A model generated the notes under the pieces. It worked only from the letters and a program-made list of their open reading frames with translations, was not told the DNA's origin and ran no database searches. The translations under genes were made by a program, and so were the position numbers. From Butyrivibrio proteoclasticus (GTDB lineage: Bacteria > Bacillota > Clostridia > Lachnospirales > Lachnospiraceae), in NCBI RefSeq assembly GCF_900115735.1, contig NZ_FOXO01000025.1:1-51303 (forward strand): DNA of 51,303 bases, written 5' to 3'. Numbering within the stretch: position 1 is the stretch's first letter; every line of letters begins with the position of its first letter. Shown in pieces: positions 33,431-40,899 of this stretch.

Positions 33431-33739
33431 TTATTTAAAATTTACTAAAACCCATTCACCTTTTTTATTTGAGCCCACTCTCTTTACTACGCCCTTTTCA
33501 ATCAGCTTTTGTAGTTCTCTTTTAACAGTAGCTTCAGAGCAGCCAAGTTTATCTCCCATCTCTTTTCTTGTCATATCAGATCTCTGACGAAGCAAATCTA
33601 TAATTTGCTGCTCCCTTCTTTCCAATTTTATCGGGTCATTTATCGGGTCATCGTGACCCTGTAAAAACTTGCCACTGATATGCATCTCTCTATTATGGAG
33701 TTCATGTTTCTCATCAAGTAAAAGATAAAGAGGCGTCAT
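33431..33739 (-). pseudogene. C-terminal winged-helix fragment of an AlbA_2-type regulator
   Basis: A 102-codon frame with a polar start (MTPLYLLLDEKHELHN), a repeated DPINDPIK linker and a winged helix (REQQIIDLLRQRSDMTRKEM, GCSEATVKRELQKLIEKGVV). This matches the C-terminus of AlbA_2/ATP-binding regulators such as the gene at 34706-36088, but the AlbA_2 domain is absent. It begins exactly at the end of segment B, as if truncated by the event that brought that segment. It could still make a small DNA-binding protein. Confidence 0.5.
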
Positions 33740-33744
33740 TCTTG

Positions 33745-33995
33745 TTTAAGAACAACTGCTCTTTATGTAAAAAAGTTGGTGAAATTAGTAGCCCTAGGAC
33801 TACCCGCGTGATGATGCCGAATTTTTAGTTTCTACGCCCCAAAAACGCCTGTCTTACACCAATTGGTGTAAATCTATGTGATTTTATGTTAAATTACGTG
33901 AAATAGGCAATTTCGGAGATGCGCTAAATAACTGGTTATGTAACGATATGTGACGAAACGTGACAATCGAGGGGCGTCTCGATTCCTAGTTTCAT
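33745..33995. repeat. non-coding segment B, diverged direct duplicate of segment A
   Basis: Identical blocks to segment A: 33745-33772 (28 bp), 33806-33816 (GCGTGATGATG) and 33979-33995 (TCGATTCCTAGTTTCAT), in the same order and orientation, 7.17 kb from copy A. The stretch 33740-34194 has no gene. An integrase N-terminal relic follows at 34195-34432. Confidence 0.7.
33854..33871. repeat. 18-bp perfect palindrome in segment B
   Basis: TTACACCAATTGGTGTAA reads the same on both strands. It contains the ACACCA word that forms the phased iterons of segment A, here as an inverted pair. Confidence 0.6.
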
Positions 33996-34047
33996 TTTAT
34001 ATATATCTCCTTCTAAAAGTATTGATTTTACTGTGTTTTCAACAAAA

Positions 34048-34169
34048 ATACAAAAGGTCTGTCACAATTTCGTCACCAATTTGTTTTCTTCACACTGGAA
34101 AATTCCTGTGTTTACAGTACTTTCCGCGTTTTCAAAAATTGGTGATGCATTGGTGAAAACCTTTTGTAT
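34048..34169. repeat. nested inverted repeats between segment B and the integrase relic
   Basis: ATACAAAAGGT (34048-34058) pairs with ACCTTTTGTAT (34159-34169), and TCACCAATTT (34073-34082) pairs with AAATTGGTGA (34136-34145). Extra TCACCAAT-like words lie between the arms. The layout is a 122-bp interrupted palindrome of recombinase-site type; no coding sequence overlaps it. Confidence 0.55.
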
Positions 34170-34194
34170 ATTACCACATTTCTATTTATTTCTC

Positions 34195-34432
34195 TACCCT
34201 GGGTATTCTATTTGTCTTCCATCTCGAAAATCTGCATTCCCTCTCTCAAAAAAACATCTGAGACATGTATTCATCCAGAACTCAAACCATTCATCCACTG
34301 TGATTTGTTCTACATCGATGTCAACAAAACCTCTTTTCTCAAGATTGCCATTTTTACATACTCTCTTGCATCCCTAAGCTTTTCGCAGACGTGCTCATGG
34401 CGCTTGCCATCTGCTCCTGTGTATCGTAAGCG
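34195..34432 (-). pseudogene. N-terminal relic of a second tyrosine integrase
   Basis: One minus-strand frame reads RLRYTGADGKRHEHVCEKLR then DAREYV, the arm-binding domain of phage/ICE integrases. After a frameshift near 34350 another frame reads NLEKRGFVDIDVEQITVDEW then FEFWMNTC, the start of the core-binding domain. The catalytic half is missing; the palindromic DNA of 34048-34169 begins instead. It is a different copy from the relic at 26925-27655, whose missing part is the N-terminus. Confidence 0.6.
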
Positions 34433-34483
34433 CTAAATAATTAGGTGGGTAGCAATATCCCGCCGGATTATTTTGCGCTTACG
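34425..34483. repeat. 25-bp-arm hairpin
   Basis: Arms 34425-34449 and 34459-34483 pair at 21 of 25 positions (outer CGTAAGCGC / GCGCTTACG, inner GGTGGG / CCCGCC) around a 9-nt loop. There is no T-run. It overlaps the start of the integrase relic, so it may be a small palindromic insertion or a recombination structure. Confidence 0.65.
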
Positions 34484-34535
34484 ACCCGTCCAAACATATG
34501 AACAGGCACTTATATTTTTTGCTGTTTTGTTTTAG

Positions 34536-34700
34536 GTCTCATATATAGATTTTATAACTAAGTCTCATAAAGTCTCATTTACGTATGAGACTTAGTGAGA
34601 CTATGGTGAGACTGCAATGAGACTTTCCTATATAAATCCCACCATTTCAGCATTTTTCAATTAATACATAGTCTCATTTTGATGAAACTGATATGAGACT
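34536..34700. repeat. array of nine (A/G)TGAGACT words, helically phased
   Basis: AGTCTCAT (or GTCTCAT) lies at 34536, 34561, 34571 and 34670; ATGAGACT or GTGAGACT at 34585, 34595, 34606, 34618 and 34693. The central six are spaced 10, 14, 10, 11 and 12 bp. The array ends 6 bp from the stop codon of the AlbA_2 gene. It looks like a multi-copy binding site for a DNA-binding protein, either that regulator or an integrase. Confidence 0.7.
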
Positions 34701-34705
34701 CAGTA

Positions 34706-36088
34706 TTATAATTTCCACACAGATTCATTTTTATCATAAACAGCACCTGTGATTTTCTTTATCTTAGCATAGTCTCTAAATACTGTTGCCCTTGAAATAT
34801 CAAACTCAGCCATAACCTGCTCTACAGTCAAATGTTTATTCTCACATATCAAATTATAAATGGCCTGTTCTCTATCTGATAACTTCTTTTCATCGCTAGC
34901 CTCTTTAGCCGCTTCCTTATTCAAAGGAATAGTAATCTTAAAAACATCGTCTTCAAACAGCTCAGGCTTTCCGCCATCGGAAAAAATCGGAGTATATTTA
35001 TATAAATTAATCACGCCGGAACCAATCGTATCAGTTCTACCTATATTAGCAAAAAATCTTTGAATAATAGGGTTCTTCGGATACGGCTGAAACTCGTCCT
35101 GCATAATATTTCCGTGTCTTCTTGGAATACACCAATTTTCCGTTTTTAGCCAATCCTTTTCAATAATTACCTTTGCCGGATAAGCGCTGGAATAATCTCT
35201 GTGTACAAGAATATTGCCAATCACCTCTCTAGCTATCAAATCTCTAACGCTTGTATTAACGTTATTTATTAAGTGAAATTTATCCGAGGTATGCTTTGCT
35301 ACAAATTCCATTAAAAGATCATAAGCTTCTATAAGATTAGTTGTGACTAACAGCCTGTCATCATAACGATCCATATTCTCTACTCTGTAAAGAGCATCAG
35401 TAACATACCCAGGGCAACAAGAATTAATCACCTCATCTTTACCTAAAAGCAACACTGCGGCAAGATTGTATCCTTCCATACCTGAAGAAAAATCCTTTTC
35501 CCATAATCCAGCACTTTTAAGTAAATCTTCATCTGATAACTCAAGCCAATGATGATCCGGCTTTTTACTCTTTGCCAGATTTCTTACCTTTTCTAGCAAA
35601 TCCAATCTTAAATCTGCTGTTGTAACATAAGGAAATATTTTTCTCTCAGCATAAGTGTTACTTTTTCTGTTATACAAATTCTGCAACTGAATAGGCGAAT
35701 CCGTAATATCCATATCGCCATCTTCATTACGATCGTAAATTCTGTTTGCACATTTTTCCACAGTTGATGTTGGTGGCACAAAAACCCATAGCAAAGTCAT
35801 TCCCTCGTATTCAATCTCTTCTATAGACAGATACAAGGTGGGTGACATTTTATCTGGGTTATTAAGCTGATTAACAAAGTTCTTCTTCATATCCTTAATC
35901 AGCTTCTTGTTAATACCTATCGGCTTTCCACCATCCTCAACACCCATGATAATATAGCCACCATACCTGTTAGAAAATGAACACACAGTCTCGTACACAT
36001 CATCATGTATCCCGTTCTGGCAAGCCTTATATTCGACTGTAATTTTCTCATCCTTCGTAAGAAGCTCTTTCATTTCTTCAATTGTCAT
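34706..36088 (-). CDS. AlbA_2-domain ATP-binding DNA-binding regulator
   Basis: About 460 residues from ATG 36088 (AAGGAGC eight bases upstream). The N-terminal AlbA_2 (Schlafen-like) domain shows VEYKACQNGIHDDVYETVCS and FSNRYGGYIIMGVEDGGKPI. A middle HATPase_c_4-like region contains LIAREVIGNILVHRDYSSAY and IGSGVINLYKYTP. The C-terminus is a winged helix (SDREQAIYNLICENKHLTVE, FDISRATVFRDYAKIKK). Such proteins act as regulators or in defence islands with unknown targets. The phased GAGACT array sits at its 3' end. Confidence 0.82.
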   Translation of the reverse strand: MTIEEMKELLTKDEKITVEYKACQNGIHDDVYETVCSFSNRYGGYIIMGVEDGGKPIGINKKLIKDMKKNFVNQLNNPDKMSPTLYLSIEEIEYEGMTLLWVFVPPTSTVEKCANRIYDRNEDGDMDITDSPIQLQNLYNRKSNTYAERKIFPYVTTADLRLDLLEKVRNLAKSKKPDHHWLELSDEDLLKSAGLWEKDFSSGMEGYNLAAVLLLGKDEVINSCCPGYVTDALYRVENMDRYDDRLLVTTNLIEAYDLLMEFVAKHTSDKFHLINNVNTSVRDLIAREVIGNILVHRDYSSAYPAKVIIEKDWLKTENWCIPRRHGNIMQDEFQPYPKNPIIQRFFANIGRTDTIGSGVINLYKYTPIFSDGGKPELFEDDVFKITIPLNKEAAKEASDEKKLSDREQAIYNLICENKHLTVEQVMAEFDISRATVFRDYAKIKKITGAVYDKNESVWKL

Positions 36089-36278
36089 ATATAAACCAGC
36101 TCCTTCCATATTTTCGGTATTTGTAATCTATATGTTATTGATTCATAGCCATAATAATTTGAATTGCTGATACAATCCTTGCAGCATCTTCTGCTGTTTT
36201 TATACATGTTATTATTTAAAAAATAAATAATCTCACAACCGATAATAAAATTCTTTCTTGCTAAGTAGATTTTATGTA

Positions 36279-36608
36279 TCATTTGTAAAATTCATAGTAA
36301 TAAAGTTCATAACTGTCAATACAATCATCAAAACCCATTTTATAAATTTTAGCTTCATGCTCGTCTGCTATATCAAACAAACAATCAGCATTCTTATCAG
36401 AACAATCTCTTCCAATATAAATCGCTTTTGGCTTTGCATCAATGAAAGGCATCCCATTTGCAGTCGAAGCAATGATACACCTATACTCCTTTTCATATGA
36501 CCATGATGAATATTTAATATTGTAAAGCAACTGCGGAAGATATATAAGAGTTTTATCCTCCAACATCGTCACTAAATTTCCCTTTTGATGCGTTTCATCC
36601 ATAGTCAC
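36279..36608 (-). pseudogene. C-terminal part of a DUF2971-family protein
   Basis: The frame contains YSSWSYEKEYRCIIASTANG and KAIYIGRDCSDKN, the conserved C-terminal pattern of DUF2971 proteins, which are usually 230-300 residues. Only ~109 residues exist here, with GTG or ATG starts at 36608/36602 lacking a ribosome binding site, directly after the RloC-like stop. I read it as an N-terminally truncated gene; a short functional version cannot be excluded. DUF2971 genes often occur in defence islands. Confidence 0.55.
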
Positions 36609-36614
36609 TATTTG

Positions 36615-38762
36615 CTATGCTATAACTCCATGTTTATCTATGAAATCCCTAATCTCATTAACATATACTTCAGGAATTGCAAAATACTTTTCAGGATTCA
36701 ATTGGAAAACATAATCATTTTCAATATGATTTGTCTCATTTAAAAACTTGCAAGCTCCAGGATATTCTTTTTTCAACTGCTGAAGTAGAGTTTTTTCCCT
36801 TTCAAATAACAACCTAATAGCAAGGATTCTATAATACATATTACTATTTTCACTTACTTCTTTAATCAGATTGGAACTCTTAAGTTCTTCAATCATTTTT
36901 TCATATGTATATCCAGGCATATATTTACTAATTTCTAGCATTCCCTGATCAATTAGATTCTGTGGCATAGGTTGTTTCTGCCCATCTTCCGGAATACTTC
37001 TTCCATGGATAAGATTGGATAAAATATCATAACAAGCTGACTCTTTGAATCCGCTTGTAGTAAGCTCATAATATTTACGATAATTTACAATTCTTACAAA
37101 CAACGGTTTGTCTTCGTCTTTTGCAAAATGCTCTGTTAAAACAACAGTATTTAACAAATCAATATCTTCTATAGCTTGTTCTTTAATTACTCCATTTTCA
37201 TTTGAGATGAAATCAGCTCTAACGGGAGTGGTTAATCCATATGCCTTAAAAAAGCTTCCATGTATATAATCAATTACAGGCTGTAAATCATGGGTAAGCA
37301 TTAAAACTGTTTTATCTCTAAAAGTAACCTCCTGTTGATTATCAAACATTCTTCTGACAACAGCGAATTTTTTATTATTATCAAAAGCCGCTATAGGATC
37401 ATCCAATACTATTAAGTCAGCATTTTCACTAATTGCATCAAAGATAAACATAACAAGAGCAAATGCATTTCTTTCGCCCCAACTCAAATGACTGTCAGGT
37501 TCAGAAACAGCTTTTTCTTTTCCAAAGGGAATTAAATATGTATTCGCCTTTCTTTCACCATCTTCTTTGATTTCAAACTTATAAGGAAATCCTGCAAGCG
37601 TAAAGAAGGCATTGATATCATCTTTTCTATCATCAATCAATTTTTTAAGTTTAGATTCATGTTGAAAAAACAACCCTTTTAATTGTCCTGATTTACTAAG
37701 TAATTCCTCTATTTTTGCATTAATAGCATCAACTGAGTTACCCATCAAATCAGTCGTATAGTATTTTTGCAAGATATTTCTATCTATCTGCATACTCTTT
37801 AAACTCTTTTCTATTTCCGTCAACTGATCATGAGTAACATTCATTGGTCTAAAAATAGAAATAGCCCTTAGTTTTTTTTGCAAATATTCTGTTTCAGCCG
37901 CTAATTGCGACAATTCAGCATAAAGCTCATCAGCTTTATCTTCATCACCCAGATATTCCAGTAACCCCTTCTCCGCATCTTTAGAGATATAACCTTTTTC
38001 AATACCCTTTTTTAGATATTCTAAAACTTGTGTTGCTGTTTTGATTGCTGATTTTTTAAATACTTTTTTTATTGTCTCATTCTGTTTTTGAATAACTGGC
38101 ATATCCATGTTACTCGTACAAAAAGGACAAGAATCACCATTCATATGATTAATGCCAGAAGTTCTCCAATCTGCCCATTTTGAGACACTTGCAATGTCAG
38201 ACTCATAAAATGGTTTATAAGCATCAAGTTCTTGGTGCTTCTCAAACCCCGCACCATTTCCCTTTAAAAATTCACCGAGTCCACCTCGTTTAGCAATACT
38301 TCCTGAAGCATAATTAACTACAGACATATACTCGGATAACATATTACTTAAATCAGAAATTGAATCCTCCTCATTAAAGCTACTCTGAAGCTCATTTAAT
38401 AAATCTGAAATCTTTTTTGCTAATTCTTCACATTCTTTTGATTGTAATAAAACACTATACGAATCTGCAAATATCCCTTCGGATTTGAACAGATATTTCT
38501 TAATGTAATCCTCATTAAAAACTTTAACCTTTGTAAACGGAATATCATTAACAACCGGATTTATGTCATTGTTTTCTTCATCCGTAAATGGTCTTAAGCC
38601 TTCTAAGCTGTTCCCTTCCGACTTTAATCTAATTGCCTCACTAATTGTAGACTTTCCTGTACCATTGCATCCGTATTTAATATTAAGTGTATTCTCTGTT
38701 ATTGAAATTTTTGCTTCAGCTATATTATTACAGTTACTAATTTCAATCATCGTTTCAGCCAC
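36615..38762 (-). CDS. RloC/PrrC-like ABC ATPase with candidate anticodon-nuclease triad
   Basis: A 715-residue AAA_13-type protein starting at GTG 38762 (TGGAGGG six bases upstream). Head: Walker A GCNGTGKST at 31-39. A coiled-coil arm carries CPFC at 212-215, half of a zinc hook as in RloC. The second head part has LSWGERNAFAL (ABC signature), VLDDPIAAFDN (Walker B) and MLTHD (H-loop). The C-terminus has R650-LLF-E654 and H679 in NETNH, spaced like the Arg-x3-Glu...His anticodon-nuclease triad of PrrC/RloC. Such enzymes cut tRNA anticodons when restriction fails or DNA is damaged. It follows hsdR and the DUF262 gene, as PrrC and RloC loci often do. Confidence 0.78.
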   Translation of the reverse strand: MAETMIEISNCNNIAEAKISITENTLNIKYGCNGTGKSTISEAIRLKSEGNSLEGLRPFTDEENNDINPVVNDIPFTKVKVFNEDYIKKYLFKSEGIFADSYSVLLQSKECEELAKKISDLLNELQSSFNEEDSISDLSNMLSEYMSVVNYASGSIAKRGGLGEFLKGNGAGFEKHQELDAYKPFYESDIASVSKWADWRTSGINHMNGDSCPFCTSNMDMPVIQKQNETIKKVFKKSAIKTATQVLEYLKKGIEKGYISKDAEKGLLEYLGDEDKADELYAELSQLAAETEYLQKKLRAISIFRPMNVTHDQLTEIEKSLKSMQIDRNILQKYYTTDLMGNSVDAINAKIEELLSKSGQLKGLFFQHESKLKKLIDDRKDDINAFFTLAGFPYKFEIKEDGERKANTYLIPFGKEKAVSEPDSHLSWGERNAFALVMFIFDAISENADLIVLDDPIAAFDNNKKFAVVRRMFDNQQEVTFRDKTVLMLTHDLQPVIDYIHGSFFKAYGLTTPVRADFISNENGVIKEQAIEDIDLLNTVVLTEHFAKDEDKPLFVRIVNYRKYYELTTSGFKESACYDILSNLIHGRSIPEDGQKQPMPQNLIDQGMLEISKYMPGYTYEKMIEELKSSNLIKEVSENSNMYYRILAIRLLFEREKTLLQQLKKEYPGACKFLNETNHIENDYVFQLNPEKYFAIPEVYVNEIRDFIDKHGVIA

Positions 38763-38819
38763 AATAACCCTCCAATCGCAATATTTTTTAAGCCTTTGAA
38801 CTTAGTATATTTCTACTTA

Positions 38820-40889
38820 TTATTCATCCGCTTGCGCTTTATATGACTGCTCTATAATCTCCATAACCTGATCTATATCAGATGTATGTTCCATATAAAG
38901 CTCAACATCGCCATTTCCCCATCTGCCCAAATTTGTAATGTCTCTGCAGATACCATTTGGATCATAAATATCTGCAAATTTCATATTCACAGAAATACGA
39001 AGTCTCTGTTTCTGTATAACAACATCAACAAAATTTGTATCCAATTTATATGCCACATAAAGTTTTTTAAATTCACGTGTAACGTCAGGAGAAAGGTTCC
39101 TTATACGCTTATCTAATGCTTCAAAAAGCATTCTTGTAAATGCATTTATATCATAAGTGTCCAATGAATACTTTGGGATCTGTTTATCTTTTGACTTATA
39201 TGGTTCAAGTTCTGCATCTGTCAATACAGGATAAGGCCATATCTTTTCAGCCTCATCGCATAAGATCTTAGCCCTCTCCTTAATGTGTTTCTCATTCCAT
39301 TCTGAAAGAAGAACAACATATTTATTAAGTCTAAGCGCACTTTGCTTAAACCCACCCTCCATATTTAATTTCTCTATGAATGGTTTATCACTCATTTCTG
39401 AGTTATACGCAGTCAATGTAAGATTTCCTATAGTATGCAGATACTTTTTTTGCACTTCCTTCCAATCACTTCCAAGATCATTCTGCCACTCTACAGAAAG
39501 GTTCTTATTCTGAGGCATAATATGTTCAATAGTATAATTTTCAATAGTAATTGGAGCCTTATTCTCATGATTCTCCAATCTGCTTAATATATAATTCCTT
39601 GCACGCATATTATAGATATCACGTGCAACAAATGCTTCAGCAAATTTATCATCATCTGGATATTCCTTGTACGTTTCCTGAAGCATAAAAAATGCCTTCA
39701 CAGAATTCATGTAATCATCCATACGAATTGAATTCCTAAAGGTTGCAAACGTCTTATTCAGCGAATTTGTAGGTATATCACATATACTTCTTCTGAATAC
39801 ATAACTTATGCAATATCTTAATATTTCATAAAGTTCCTCATCACTAATGATTCCTTCTGCATGGTCATGGTGAATCTTGAGCAAAAAGGGATATGAAACC
39901 TCCATTCGTAGATCAACAATATCTTCATACAAATGTTTCAGCTTAGAATCTGTACTTCTCTTGAATACTATATTTGTGTAATATTTTGCATACTCAAATA
40001 AATCCTGACACAGTTCTCGGATTGTTGCAAACTCACAATTTAAATGATATAACTTAAACTCCTCATAAACACGCTCCTGCTTTGGAATTCTTGCTATTTT
40101 CATAGTCAAATAATTACGGAAAAATGCATCCATAACCGTATCTTGTGTTTCATACACAAATAATTGCTCCATAGGGCGCCACAAATGCTCATATACATAT
40201 GTCTGTTCTACAGGTTCTAATCCCATCAACACATAATTTCTAATAAGATCAGATTCCGATAGCTCTTTACCAGTAGAATTTAGACTTTCAAAAATAGCCT
40301 GCGCATCATCGACAGATCTATCTAATGTAATATTCACAATCTGCAATTTACCAATTGATTCATATATCTCTGCCGGAGACAATTCTTTCTCTGCAATTCT
40401 CTTTGAAAAATAAGCATAGTTATCCAATATTCTCGATCTAACACCATCTGCAATAGGTTTGCTTTCAACAAGATTAATCAAAACATCCCTATCGGTTTCT
40501 GTCAGTAACAACTTATATCTCTCATCTCCTGTTTCGAATTCATTTTTCAAAAGCATTCCATCTATTCGATGAGCATTAATCGTCTGATCTTCTGGATTTT
40601 CAACAGCGTAATTTCTTAAAGCCAACAGCAATAACGTCAGCGTTGTCATTCTCTGCTGACCATCAATAATCATATATTTTTGTACACCTGTTGGCATTGC
40701 TTGTTCAGCTATATTTACAATAGAACCAACAAAATGTCCTGTTTTGTTTTTTTTCTGCATCTCAACAATATCATTCCAAAGACGCTTACACTGTTCCACA
40801 TCCCAACTATAAAATCTTTGATAAACTGGAATCAAAAACTGCTTGTTTCCATTTAGTATCTCGTATATATTTCCTTTACGTGCGTCCAT
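38820..40889 (-). CDS. DUF262-DUF1524(HNH)-DUF5655 protein, GmrSD-like
   Basis: A 689-residue protein. DUF262 domain: FLIPVYQRFYSWDVEQCKRL (~18-37) and IDGQQRMTT (75-83), the NTP-dependent ParB-like motif. DUF1524 HNH nuclease: IEHIMPQN at 454-461 with GNLTLTAYN (488-496). The C-terminal ~100 residues match a DUF5655-type domain (RISVNMKFADIYDPNG, NLGRWGNGDVELYM). GmrSD/BrxU-type enzymes restrict phages with modified DNA. It starts 11 bp after hsdR, so it is the fifth gene of the restriction operon and likely covers phages that evade type I restriction. Confidence 0.85.
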   Translation of the reverse strand: MDARKGNIYEILNGNKQFLIPVYQRFYSWDVEQCKRLWNDIVEMQKKNKTGHFVGSIVNIAEQAMPTGVQKYMIIDGQQRMTTLTLLLLALRNYAVENPEDQTINAHRIDGMLLKNEFETGDERYKLLLTETDRDVLINLVESKPIADGVRSRILDNYAYFSKRIAEKELSPAEIYESIGKLQIVNITLDRSVDDAQAIFESLNSTGKELSESDLIRNYVLMGLEPVEQTYVYEHLWRPMEQLFVYETQDTVMDAFFRNYLTMKIARIPKQERVYEEFKLYHLNCEFATIRELCQDLFEYAKYYTNIVFKRSTDSKLKHLYEDIVDLRMEVSYPFLLKIHHDHAEGIISDEELYEILRYCISYVFRRSICDIPTNSLNKTFATFRNSIRMDDYMNSVKAFFMLQETYKEYPDDDKFAEAFVARDIYNMRARNYILSRLENHENKAPITIENYTIEHIMPQNKNLSVEWQNDLGSDWKEVQKKYLHTIGNLTLTAYNSEMSDKPFIEKLNMEGGFKQSALRLNKYVVLLSEWNEKHIKERAKILCDEAEKIWPYPVLTDAELEPYKSKDKQIPKYSLDTYDINAFTRMLFEALDKRIRNLSPDVTREFKKLYVAYKLDTNFVDVVIQKQRLRISVNMKFADIYDPNGICRDITNLGRWGNGDVELYMEHTSDIDQVMEIIEQSYKAQADE

Positions 40890-40899
40890 TTCCCCCGCT

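Noticed and set aside
34033..34436. Plus-strand frames of 90-114 codons
   Set aside because: They run antisense through the palindrome and the integrase relic, with no start signals or known motifs.
34425..34483. Hairpin considered as terminator of the AlbA_2 gene
   Set aside because: No T-run on either strand and more than 220 bp beyond the stop; the arms are also too long for a usual terminator.
36085..36282. 65-codon minus-strand frame between AlbA_2 and the DUF2971 fragment
   Set aside because: Low-complexity composition, no ribosome binding site, overlaps the true AlbA_2 start.
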